From: Desulfuromonadaceae bacterium
GTDB lineage: Bacteria; Desulfobacterota; Desulfuromonadia; Desulfuromonadales; SZUA-540
NCBI GenBank assembly: GCA_003250235.1
Contig: QKGY01000342.1
Coordinates: 1-16,664 of the forward strand
Direction: 5' to 3'
Length of the DNA stretch: 16,664 bases
Made by a program: the position numbers and the translations under genes. Of this stretch, positions 1 through 6,902 are shown one piece after another (position 1 is the stretch's first letter; each line of letters begins with the position of its first letter). The notes below the pieces were generated by a model that searched no databases, had not been told where the DNA came from, and saw only the letters and a program-made list of their open reading frames with translations.

Positions 1-1223
1 CGGTTCCCTTGCGGTGAAATGCCGCCGCCAGCGCTGGACCCAGAGCATTTCCGTCATTTCGAGACCATTGGTCAGAACAACCACCAGCAGCAATCCCTGA
101 GCCGGAAGCAGAAGCGCCCAGACCAGCACGCCGGCCGTCGTCAGTCCTCCAGTCAGAGGCAAAAACAGGGTCCATACCAGCAACGAGGATGCCGCCTGAA
201 TCAAAACGGTAAAGACCAGGCGACCGGTTCGTTTGATATTGGTTGCATATGCGAGAAAAAAGACAAGCGGCAGGAGCGCCAGGATGGCAGAGAGAGAGGC
301 CTGGCCCTTCCACAGCGGATTGGGGCTCATCGCGCCCACCAACGGAAACTTGGCCTCTCTATGGCGGTCGAACCAGCCCCAATGCGCCCCGACTCGTCCC
401 TCCAGGGCCTTCTTCCAGGGCTGATCGAACGCCTCCATCAGGAAATAATCCACCTGTTGGGCATCCGCCAGTCGGAGGCGAATCGCGCTTGGTTCACGGC
501 AGAAGGCACCGAATGTTCGAAAACGGGTCCAGCACTCGGCCATCCCACCTCGCCGATCAGCACCTTTTTGTTCGGGAATGCCTTCTGGACCTGGTGATAG
601 CGGTCCATAGCCCATTGCGGCGCTTCAGACACGGGAACCCCTTCCCAGTACGGAAGCACGTGAATGGTGATGTAGTCGACAGCGTTAGCGAGTTCCGGAT
701 GTTTGATCCACACATGCCAAGGTTCCGCTGTACTGACAGGCAGATCCGTTGCAGCACGCACCTCGGCGAGATAGGCTTTGAGCAGGGGGACACTCAGGTC
801 ACCGCGCAGAAGGGTCTCATTGCCGACCAGCAGCCGCTCGATACCAAACCCCTGACGGGCATTGTCGATGAGATGCTGAATTTCCAGGTTGTTTTTATAA
901 ACATCCCGGTCCAGCCAGGCACCGGCCGTTACCGAAAAACCCTTTTCGGAAGCGAGACGAGGAATGTTTTCCAGCCCATCGGACGAAGAATAGGTTCTGA
1001 CTCGCGACGTGAGCCCTGCGAGCCTGTCCAGGTCCCGGATCATATCCTTCCGGGACGGATATTTCTTTTCAAGGGGATTCTGCCCCTCGGCGTAGGGGCT
1101 GAACGAGAAGCCCCGGACACTGCCCTGCCAGTCCGGCAAAGAGACCGGGCGGCTGAGCAGATACCAGCCCAACGTATTGATGGCAACGATCACCGTCACC
1201 AGGAGAACAAGTTTTTTTCGCAT
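1..1223 (-). CDS. GH17-domain membrane protein (beta-glucan related), partial and frameshifted
   Basis: Starts at ATG 1221-1223 with an N-terminal membrane anchor (residues about 4-24), then a glycoside hydrolase family 17-like domain. Visible landmarks are LLVGNE (candidate acid/base Glu) and VLIGEVGWPSAG (candidate nucleophile Glu). The first frame runs to a stop at 438-440, but family-like sequence moves to another frame near 480: DYFLMEAFDQPWKKALEG, then GAHWGWFDRH, then at least two membrane helices (for example LSAILALLPLVFFLAYAT), open to base 1. A single missing base near 478-485 would join the two parts. In bacteria this architecture (GH17 plus membrane helices) often continues into a family 2 glycosyltransferase (NdvB-like cyclic or linear beta-glucan synthesis); that part would lie outside the window, so this is inference. 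An AGAGG motif sits very close to the start. The lesion could be a sequencing error or a true pseudogene. Confidence 0.75.
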
Positions 1224-1276
1224 GACCTCTTTTCACGACCTCGCAACGATGAAGGCTGACCCACGCGGAAAACAAT

Positions 1277-1313
1277 ACAAACAACAAATGCCCCTTCATG
1301 CAGAGAAGGGGCA
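1277..1313 (-). terminator. Rho-independent terminator, minus strand
   Basis: A 9-bp perfect stem (TGCCCCTTC at 1289-1297 with GAAGGGGCA at 1305-1313, 7-nt loop) is followed on the minus strand by the T-rich run TTTGTTGTTTGT. It lies about 160 bp beyond the stop of the hemolysin III gene and just before the GH17 gene, so it probably insulates the two. The T tract is interrupted, so termination may be only moderate. No gene is seen in 1314-1471. Confidence 0.55.
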
Positions 1314-1471
1314 CCTTTGCCAGAATGCGTTTATCGCTTGGGCTCGCAAGCCCGATTTTCATAAGTCGGATCCGACGAAAGTAGAGATTCCGGTACCACG
1401 AATGGCCCAGACGCTTATAATGCCGGGCCTTAAAAAAGTCAATGGGAATCTAAGGAGGAAGTCAATTCGAC

Positions 1472-2140
1472 TCAGACCGGCATCGGAATGACATAGCGAA
1501 GCACCGCGATGTAGTGGCACAGACTCCCGGCCAGCACAAAAAGATGCCAGATGGCGTGATTGAAAGGGATCCGGTCCAGGGCGTAAAACAGCACGCCAAC
1601 CGTGTAGGCGACCCCGCCCGCTATCAGCCACCACACCCCGGGACCGGGGACGCTCGCCAGCAGAGGTTTCAGGGCGATAACCACAAGCCAGCCCAGAGCG
1701 ACATAAAACAGAGGCGCGACAATACGCAAACGATGGGTCATAAACACCTTGAAAATCATACCAGCTACGGCGAGCCCCCAGACGGTTCCAAACAGCGACC
1801 ATCCCCAGGGTCCCCGCAGGCTGACCAGAGTGAAGGGCGTATAGGTACCTGCGATCATCAGAAAGATGCTGGCATGATCCAGGATACGGAACAGGTAACG
1901 CACCGAAGGGGTTTTGACGGAGTGGTAAAGAGTCGATACGACGTAAAAGGTGATCATCCCCGTGCCGTAGATCGCCACGCTGACGATCCGCCAGGGATCC
2001 CCCGTTCGTCCGGCGGCCACCAGGAGGAAAACCAGCCCGGCCAGGCTCAGGATGCCGCCGAAACCGTGGGTAAGGCGATTGGCAAGCTCCTCCTTTTCGG
2101 AATAATACACCAGACGTTCGTCTTGCGGGGATTGGTGCAT
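1472..2140 (-). CDS. Hemolysin III / PAQR family membrane protein (YqfA/TrhA-like)
   Basis: A 222-residue protein with seven hydrophobic segments and all family hallmarks: an N-terminal cytosolic part ending ELANRLTHGFGG, the STLYHS motif after TM2-3, LDHASIFLMIAGTYTPF, and a C-terminal HAIWHLFVLAGSLCHY. The conserved His and Asp residues (YHS, LDH, HxxxH-type end) are those thought to bind a metal in PAQR proteins. Length is normal for the family (about 205-225). Bacterial members are inner-membrane proteins; proposed roles include membrane-energy or lipid homeostasis. The hemolysin name comes from Bacillus cereus and need not describe the role here. GGAG lies about 11 nt before the ATG at 2138-2140, so the ribosome site is weakly placed. 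It diverges from the DUF3014 gene and stands alone. Confidence 0.92.
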   Translation of the reverse strand: MHQSPQDERLVYYSEKEELANRLTHGFGGILSLAGLVFLLVAAGRTGDPWRIVSVAIYGTGMITFYVVSTLYHSVKTPSVRYLFRILDHASIFLMIAGTYTPFTLVSLRGPWGWSLFGTVWGLAVAGMIFKVFMTHRLRIVAPLFYVALGWLVVIALKPLLASVPGPGVWWLIAGGVAYTVGVLFYALDRIPFNHAIWHLFVLAGSLCHYIAVLRYVIPMPV

Positions 2141-2248
2141 GGTCGAAGATTCTCCGGGTTGCTGTACCCGATCATGGCACCCTCACGCCTCCAGGTCAAG
2201 ACCCTCCTGAGGCGGAGCATGGAAGGATTCCCCCGCAGGGTGTTGCTA

Positions 2249-2275
2249 TTGCCATCCGGTAAAAAATGGTATAAC
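2249..2275 (+). promoter_or_regulatory. Candidate extended -10 promoter for the DUF3014 gene
   Basis: TGGTATAAC (extended -10, TATAAC at 2270-2275) lies about 100 bp upstream of the ATG at 2377. A TTGCCA at 2249-2254 could be a -35 but the 15-bp spacer is short; the TG extension would compensate. This is the only good sigma-70-like element in the divergent 2141-2376 gap. Confidence 0.35.
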
Positions 2276-2376
2276 TGAATGCGACCACTCGGTCACGGCA
2301 CATCGCCGGGCCAAGACCCTTTTTTCTCGACCCCGATCAACGGGCAGCAACGTTCACCCTCACGCGGAACCCTATC

Positions 2377-3183
2377 ATGAAAAAGTCGACTCTTCTGGCG
2401 CTTGCCCTTGCCGCGATCCTGGCGGCGATGTATGTTGCCCTCCCCTATCTCCGACAGACGGTCCCACCGGAACCTCTGCCCGCCGAGACGCCCCGGGAAC
2501 CGGTCAAAAACCCCGTACCGGAACAACCACCGGTGCTTCACCCGGTACCGACGGCACCAACCGCCCAGGAGGAAAAACTCCCCCCGTCATTGCCCGCCCT
2601 TGACGAGAGCGATGAGGCAATGGGCGAAGCGATGAGCAGCCTGTTCCCCCGCTGGAACCCGGCCAGAGTCCTTGTGCTCGATCACTTTATTCGCCGTTTT
2701 GTCGTCACCGTGGACGGTCTGCCTCGCCGCCAACTCCCCGTTGACCGGATGCCGACCCGGCCCGCGTCCGACACCTTTCAGGTCACAGGGCCCGAAGGGC
2801 AGGAAGTGATCAGCCCTGAGAATGCCCGTCGTTATGCCCCGTTCGTAGCCTTGGCCGAAGCGCTGGATACCGAACAGGCGATCACGGTGTATGTACGCTT
2901 CTACCCCCTGTTCCAGAAGGCGTATCGCGATCTGGGATACCCCAAGGGATATTTCAACGACCGTCTGATCGCCGTGATCGACCATCTGCTGGCCACTCCG
3001 GAGGTGGACGAACCGGTGCGCCTCACCCGTCACGTGGTGCGCTACCGCTTTGCCAGCCCCGAACTCGAATCCCTATCGGCAGGGCAGAAAATCCTGATCC
3101 GTATCGGTGTGGACAACGCCCGGAAGGTGAAAGGGAAATTGCGGGAACTCCGCGCCGGCCTGATTGCCTTGCCCCGCCAATAA
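2377..3183 (+). CDS. DUF3014 domain protein, membrane-anchored
   Basis: A 268-residue protein. Residues about 5-25 form a single N-terminal membrane helix (LLALALAAILAAMYVALPYL). A proline-rich linker (about 29-75) follows, then a folded region carrying the DUF3014 signature: RRFVVTVDGLPRRQLP, ENARRYAPFVALAEALD, FYPLFQKAYRDLGYP and VRLTRHVVRYRFASPELESLSAGQKILIRIG. The soluble part probably faces the periplasm. The family is common in Proteobacteria and has no established function. It stands alone, with a long leader after a candidate promoter near 2270 and a strong terminator right after the stop. GGAA upstream of the ATG is only a weak ribosome site, but the signal-anchor begins exactly at this Met. 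Confidence 0.88.
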   Translation: MKKSTLLALALAAILAAMYVALPYLRQTVPPEPLPAETPREPVKNPVPEQPPVLHPVPTAPTAQEEKLPPSLPALDESDEAMGEAMSSLFPRWNPARVLVLDHFIRRFVVTVDGLPRRQLPVDRMPTRPASDTFQVTGPEGQEVISPENARRYAPFVALAEALDTEQAITVYVRFYPLFQKAYRDLGYPKGYFNDRLIAVIDHLLATPEVDEPVRLTRHVVRYRFASPELESLSAGQKILIRIGVDNARKVKGKLRELRAGLIALPRQ

Positions 3184-3201
3184 AGCGGGTCCGCTGCAAC
3201 G

Positions 3202-3232
3202 AAAAAGGGCGACCGGTTGGTCGCCCTTTTTT
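3202..3232. terminator. Bidirectional rho-independent terminator
   Basis: The stem AAAAAGGGCGACC (3202-3214) and GGTCGCCCTTTTT (3219-3231) encloses a GGTT loop, with T-runs on both strands. It serves the DUF3014 gene (stop at 3183, plus strand) and the convergent YecA gene (stop at 3252, minus strand). Confidence 0.92.
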
Positions 3233-3251
3233 ATGATTCGAGTCTTCGGTC

Positions 3252-3950
3252 TTAATTCAGGCCACAGCACTGCAGATAGGGTTTTCCACTTCCGCACGAG
3301 CACAGGCTGGTTTTACGGGAAGGCCCCTGCTCCTGGTCGTCGTCCGCTTTGTCCTGCACCAACGATACGGCATGCTCCTGCAGGGCCGCCACAGCCAGCG
3401 GCAGTTCGTCAACCAGACTGCTCCAGATCGTGTGAATATCATCCCCCTGTTCTTCTATTTGCTCGAAGATCTCAGGTATCCTGACCGGGTGAGCCACGCC
3501 CAGAACGATCAGAAGGCAGTTCATAATCGTTTCGTTGTCCTCATCCATCTCGGGCTGTTCGAGAACCTCCTCCGGCATCCAGATATAAGCTCTCAGGGCC
3601 AGCGCCCGGTCCAGGCCGACGGCCCACTGCTGTACACGCTCCAGCAAGGTATCGTCCCGTTGTGACAGATCAAAAGGAAAATCGAGCGTGTCGCTCCGGT
3701 GCAGGGCATGCAGCCGACGGTAGGTTTGTGTCAGGGACCCGAAGAGACGGTCGGCTTCTTCGCTGTCGGCGAAAGAGGCCAGCGACTCGCCGAAAATATC
3801 GGTAAACCATTCTCCCGGTTCGGTGGCATCCGGGGTGATGGCAAGACCGAACAGATACCCCTCGAGTTGCGTCAAGGTAAACGCTTCCGAAGGGTTGACG
3901 GCATGCCCGAGCAAAGCCTGAAGGTGTTGCTTTTCCGTATCGGTCAGCAT
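3252..3950 (-). CDS. YecA/UPF0149 family protein with C-terminal SEC-C zinc motif
   Basis: A 232-residue protein. Residues about 1-190 are an acidic, helical UPF0149 (YgfB/YecA) domain: LQALLGHAVNPSEAFTLTQLEGYLFGLAI, then GEWFTDIFGE, then a WAVGLDRALAL segment typical of YecA. A short linker precedes a C-terminal SEC-C motif, CSCGSGKPYLQCC (Cys217, 219, 228, 229), the same zinc-binding type that ends SecA and contacts the ribosome and SecB. YecA-type proteins with this tail have been linked to ribosome association; the exact role here is inferred. The start codon lies 10 nt after the stop of the upstream 8-cysteine miniprotein, so both are probably one transcript, ended by the bidirectional terminator at 3202-3232. 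Confidence 0.9.
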   Translation of the reverse strand: MLTDTEKQHLQALLGHAVNPSEAFTLTQLEGYLFGLAITPDATEPGEWFTDIFGESLASFADSEEADRLFGSLTQTYRRLHALHRSDTLDFPFDLSQRDDTLLERVQQWAVGLDRALALRAYIWMPEEVLEQPEMDEDNETIMNCLLIVLGVAHPVRIPEIFEQIEEQGDDIHTIWSSLVDELPLAVAALQEHAVSLVQDKADDDQEQGPSRKTSLCSCGSGKPYLQCCGLN

Positions 3951-3960
3951 GAAGCGGCCC

Positions 3961-4143
3961 CTAGTCGTTGACCAGGGTTCCGCAACTCGACTGACCGGAA
4001 GCGATTTTCATACAAACTTCTTCGCAATGCGACTTCTTGCTGCAGCTGAAACAGCAGAGATTTTCCGGATCGAGCTTTTCGGAACAAAGATCTTTGGGGT
4101 CGGCGGAAACCCCGCCGAGAGCGGGACAGGTGTAATGAGCCAC
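3961..4143 (-). CDS. Small 8-cysteine protein, function unknown
   Basis: I place the start at GTG 4141-4143 because a near-perfect AAGGAGG lies 5 nt upstream. A longer TTG-initiated reading to 4197 would have to translate through that site. The product is 60 residues with eight cysteines (6, 20, 30, 31, 34, 40, 44, 54), including CCxxC and CxxxC, plus His3 and His39. It has no signal peptide or membrane helix, so it is probably a cytoplasmic metal-binding (Zn or Fe-S) miniprotein. I do not recognise the family. It lies directly upstream of the SEC-C-bearing YecA gene (10-nt gap), which suggests joint expression and perhaps a shared metal-dependent or ribosome-linked task. A hairpin CCGGA-TCTC-TCCGG sits just before the ribosome site. 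Confidence 0.72.
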   Translation of the reverse strand: MAHYTCPALGGVSADPKDLCSEKLDPENLCCFSCSKKSHCEEVCMKIASGQSSCGTLVND

Positions 4144-4258
4144 AACTTCCTCCTTGAAGAACCGGATCTCTCCGGCTGATACGTTTGTGTTCGACAACCG
4201 GGGTCACATCCTAGTCGAAAAAGCAATAATTTGCCACCCCGTAATCGTTACAGTCGTC

Positions 4259-5227
4259 TCATCGCGATGACGGTGCATCGCGATGACGCACCCTTTCGAG
4301 CCATCGTTCTTCGAGATTCCGCCCGAAATCCGGTCTGAATACCAGGCGCACCAGACGGATGATCCCCCAGAGAAAAGCCAGCGGGAAGAGCACCGTGTTG
4401 AGCAGGAAAATGACGATCAATTCGACCAGTTTGTCAAAAATACGGCCGGTAATGGATTTGACGGCATTCAGACGTGAGCGAAAATCGAGGACCTTGACAG
4501 CCTGTTCCGCACCTTGGCTCAACGCTTTGCGCGCTTTTTCAATCCAGCCGGCGTCCGGGTGCGCCGATTCCTGATCGCTCTCCAGGGCGGCGCTGGGATC
4601 ATTGGCTTTTAGCTGGTCAATATCCTGTTCCACATCGCTCATCGACTGATGATAGCGGTGCGCAAGCACCGACGCATAGGCCTGCTCATTGAGCCATGCC
4701 ATCACCGGCACACAGAACCGCACCAGCACGGCAACCAGCAGCAGGGTTTTGCCGATACCGAGCCACCGCCCCGAAAAGCGCTCGCCGACCCATGGCCCCA
4801 CCAGCAAAAAAACGAGGGAAAGACTGAGAAGCACCTGAATACTGAGCCAGGGGCTGATTTCGATCAGAACTTTCTGAATCCCCAGCGACGTCAGGCAGGC
4901 GAGCATCACCCAGGAGAACCGTTCCACCAGGTCATTGACGGGATCCAGCACCTGCCCGATGGCGAGCGACACGCCGACTCCGCCCGGCTCCACCATCAAC
5001 TCGCTCTCTTCGACCACGGACACAACGGCGTTGATGGTGCGGGCAATGGCATAAGCCCCGGCCGCACGCACGATGGCCGCATCGACGATCTGCGAAGCCG
5101 ACTGGTCCATTGTACGGAACAGGATATTTTCGAAAATCAGACGCCGTGGTCCTGGCAGCAAGGAGCATATCAGCAAAACCGCACAAAAAGCAGTCCAGAC
5201 CCATCGTTTGGATAACGGAAGTCGCAT
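4259..5227 (-). CDS. Multi-pass membrane protein, family not recognised
   Basis: The open frame extends far upstream, but the real protein most likely starts at ATG 5225-5227 (322 residues) or the adjacent GTG 5228-5230, with CGGAG about 9-12 nt upstream. Anything longer would run over the dehalogenase gene in another frame. The N-terminal helix WVWTAFCAVLLICSLLPG is followed by a soluble part rich in small residues (about 30-100), three more hydrophobic segments (about 105-180), a charged linker with helical character (about 185-245), and a C-terminal helix (LVELIVIFLLNTVLFPLAFL) ending in an Arg-rich tail. I cannot assign a function. It lies only about 25 bp after the haloacid dehalogenase, so it is probably co-transcribed with it. 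Confidence 0.75.
   Translation of the reverse strand: MRLPLSKRWVWTAFCAVLLICSLLPGPRRLIFENILFRTMDQSASQIVDAAIVRAAGAYAIARTINAVVSVVEESELMVEPGGVGVSLAIGQVLDPVNDLVERFSWVMLACLTSLGIQKVLIEISPWLSIQVLLSLSLVFLLVGPWVGERFSGRWLGIGKTLLLVAVLVRFCVPVMAWLNEQAYASVLAHRYHQSMSDVEQDIDQLKANDPSAALESDQESAHPDAGWIEKARKALSQGAEQAVKVLDFRSRLNAVKSITGRIFDKLVELIVIFLLNTVLFPLAFLWGIIRLVRLVFRPDFGRNLEERWLERVRHRDAPSSR
4260..4288. repeat. Two tandem copies of a 10-bp palindrome
   Basis: CATCGCGATG, a perfect palindrome, occurs at 4260-4269 and 4276-4285 inside a 13-bp direct repeat (CATCGCGATGACG) with a 16-bp period. It overlaps the last codons and the stop of the membrane-protein gene and lies about 120 bp upstream of the 8-cysteine gene. 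It could be an operator or simply a local duplication of coding sequence. Confidence 0.5.
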
Positions 5228-5255
5228 CACGAGTATAAGCTCCGACAGAGAGAAA

Positions 5256-5945
5256 TCAGAACCCCAGGAGACGTGGAAGATCCGAAAGAGACCGAAGTTC
5301 CGCTTCGGGGCCGAAAGGCAGACGCTCGGGTTTTTGACCGAAACGATTGACCCAGACAACGCGCAATCCGAAGGCGGCCGCCCCGGCGCAATCCCAGCCG
5401 TTGGACGACATGAAAGCGATCTGGTCGGCGCGCAGATCGAAACGGGTGGTCGCCAGGCGATAGACCTGCGGTGCGGGCTTGAAGACACCCACATCTTCAA
5501 CGGACCAGACCGCGTCGAGAAGCTCGGAAAGGCCGGCATTGTCCGCGGCTGCCGCCAACATCTGCGGAGAGCCGTTGGAGAGAATGGCACAGCGGATCCC
5601 GGCATTTTTCAGGTTTCTCAGCGTGTCTGCCACTTCCGGGTATCCGTCGAGACGCAGGTAGGCGTCGAGCAGATCGCTACGCAAACCAGGATCAACGGTA
5701 TCGTAACTGGCCAGCGCATAGTCGAGGGCCTCTGCCGTAACCTGCCAGAAATCGGCGTGGTGCCCCATGAGACTGCGCAGCCAGGTATATTCGAGCTGCT
5801 TGGTACGCCATTGGGAGGACACACCCTCAGCCTTCTCGCCCAGGCGCATCCGGTGAGCGGCAACCGCCGAGTGAACGTCGAACAGAGTCCCATAGGCATC
5901 GAAAACACAGGCTTGGATACCGGATAGCGAAACAGAATGACTCAT
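5256..5945 (-). CDS. Haloacid dehalogenase, type II (HAD superfamily)
   Basis: A 229-residue cytosolic hydrolase. The start is ATG 5943-5945, with GGAGG 4 nt upstream; a longer in-frame extension to 5978 lacks such a site. The residues match the L-2-haloacid dehalogenase set: nucleophile Asp16 in FDAYGTLFD, Thr20, Arg47 (the same 31-residue offset as Asp10/Arg41 in the Pseudomonas YL enzyme), Ser123-Asn124 in LSNGS, Lys156 and Tyr162 in FKPAPQVY, and SSNGWD ending at Asp185. Members hydrolyse (S)-2-haloacids to (R)-2-hydroxyacids, releasing halide through an Asp-ester intermediate; many genomic members have unknown physiological substrates. It is the first gene of a likely pair with the downstream membrane protein. 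No halide or haloacid transporter is visible. Confidence 0.9.
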   Translation of the reverse strand: MSHSVSLSGIQACVFDAYGTLFDVHSAVAAHRMRLGEKAEGVSSQWRTKQLEYTWLRSLMGHHADFWQVTAEALDYALASYDTVDPGLRSDLLDAYLRLDGYPEVADTLRNLKNAGIRCAILSNGSPQMLAAAADNAGLSELLDAVWSVEDVGVFKPAPQVYRLATTRFDLRADQIAFMSSNGWDCAGAAAFGLRVVWVNRFGQKPERLPFGPEAELRSLSDLPRLLGF

Positions 5946-6047
5946 GCAACCTCCGTCGAATTCCAAGGACCTTACCATGGAGCAAGCGATTCTGACAACC
6001 GCGGGGCATTCGCAGATACCGAACCCCTGAAAAGGGGTAAAAACTTC

Positions 6048-6566
6048 TTATTGAGCAGAAGATGGGAAAACCGCGTACGGCGGGGCCGGCTCCTTGTCAG
6101 GCGGCACATAGGCGGGGGCCGGGTGTCCATTGGGGCCGAGGTAGCGGATGAACAGATAGATCGACCTCAGGTCCTCATCCATCATGGCTCGCACATTAAA
6201 CCAGGGCATCGGCGGTCGGGTGCGAAAACTGCGGCTGAACGCCAGCCACTGCTCTTCGGTCATGGCATCGACGAACAACCTCAGGTTGGTCGCGTATGTG
6301 GTCCCCCAAGGGCCCCGCCATCCGAGAACATCCCCACCCAGCCAGGAAGTCTCCGCCACCTGTCCCTCCTGCATCGCATAACCGGCGGTATGGCAGTCGT
6401 TGCAGCCCGACACCCGTGCAAGGTAGCGTCCCCTTTCAACCTGGGTCATGTCGAAACCCGGTTTCGCCTGCAGAACGGCCGCATCCTGGGCAGCAACCGA
6501 CATCCCGAAAAAAAGGAACATAACAAGGACACTCGTCCCATAAGCCCAACGGATACGCAACGCCAT
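6048..6566 (-). CDS. Exported monoheme cytochrome c
   Basis: The start is ATG 6564-6566, with GGAGG about 5 nt upstream; the frame extends further but without a ribosome site. Length is 172 residues. A signal peptide (MALRIRW then a hydrophobic core to about AA26-Q27) is followed by one heme-attachment motif CNDCH (Cys55, Cys58, His59) in the class I context GRYLARVSGCNDCHT. A likely sixth ligand is Met120 in RPPMPWF. The C-terminus is proline-rich. This pattern resembles single-heme electron-transfer cytochromes of the dehydrogenase-associated type, acting in the periplasm. It has no obvious partner gene here, and it diverges from the small zinc-ribbon gene at 6698. A weak hairpin (ACCCCT/AGGGGT at about 6024-6040) lies after the stop but lacks a T-run. 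Confidence 0.88.
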   Translation of the reverse strand: MALRIRWAYGTSVLVMFLFFGMSVAAQDAAVLQAKPGFDMTQVERGRYLARVSGCNDCHTAGYAMQEGQVAETSWLGGDVLGWRGPWGTTYATNLRLFVDAMTEEQWLAFSRSFRTRPPMPWFNVRAMMDEDLRSIYLFIRYLGPNGHPAPAYVPPDKEPAPPYAVFPSSAQ

Positions 6567-6611
6567 ACGCTCCTCCCCCTGAATGAAAGACTGTCCCGAT
6601 GCCTCGATTAC

Positions 6612-6626
6612 CCAACTGTAAGTTGG
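6612..6626. promoter_or_regulatory. Inverted repeat between divergent genes, possible operator
   Basis: CCAACT-GTA-AGTTGG is a perfect 6-bp inverted repeat with a 3-bp spacer. It is placed 46 bp upstream of the cytochrome start and 72 bp upstream of the 6698 gene. The position fits a regulator site, but a single short palindrome is weak evidence. Confidence 0.3.
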
Positions 6627-6697
6627 CCGGGTTTCACCCTTCCCTGCGATAAGACACTCTGTTACACTGAACACCTATCTTAACAAGGAGAACACCC

Positions 6698-6890
6698 GTG
6701 CGTGAAGAAAACGTCGCCTTGGAGTGCCCTTATTGCAAGGGCACCCTGCCCCTTCTGCAACAATGGGCTGTCCGCCGGACAGTTCGCCCAGGTCATCGCC
6801 GATCTCGAAGAGGCCATGGATGCCCGTATCGACGAGCTCATGACCCCCGCCCCACCCCAGGGGTGCGCCTGCAAAGCCTCCTGCCGCTGA
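6698..6890 (+). CDS. Small zinc-ribbon-like protein with probable frameshift
   Basis: AAGGAG (6685-6690) sits 7 nt before GTG 6698-6700, which opens with MREENVALECPYCKGT. The downstream family-like text, CPFCNNGLSAGQFAQVIADL, then an acidic helix and a Cys-rich tail GCACKASC ending at 6890, is in another frame, which could also start at GTG 6702. The two CPxC motifs are 22 nt apart, not a multiple of three, so a base gained or lost around 6735-6747 would place both knuckles in one protein of about 64 residues. The alternative is that translation really starts at 6702 and only the second CxxC is used. This is probably a cytoplasmic zinc-binding protein of unknown role. It converges with the AOR-family gene, with stops 12 bp apart. 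Confidence 0.55.
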
Positions 6891-6902
6891 ACACCCTTTC
6901 GA

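Noticed and set aside
243..1259. Long plus-strand open frame opposite the GH17 gene
   Set aside because: Arg/Pro-rich low-quality translation with no ribosome site; it mirrors the GC-rich coding strand opposite, which has recognisable domains.
4220..4237. Sigma-54-like sequence on the minus strand (TGGCAAATTATTGC) upstream of the 8-cysteine gene
   Set aside because: Only 9 bases separate GG and GC instead of the required 10, and sigma-54 is strict about this spacing.
5228..5605. N-terminal extension of the membrane protein to 5605
   Set aside because: It would overlap the dehalogenase coding sequence in another frame; a ribosome site and a membrane signal mark the start at 5227/5230.
6024..6040. 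Hairpin ACCCCT/AGGGGT after the monoheme cytochrome as a terminator
   Set aside because: The stem is short and no T-run follows on the minus strand.
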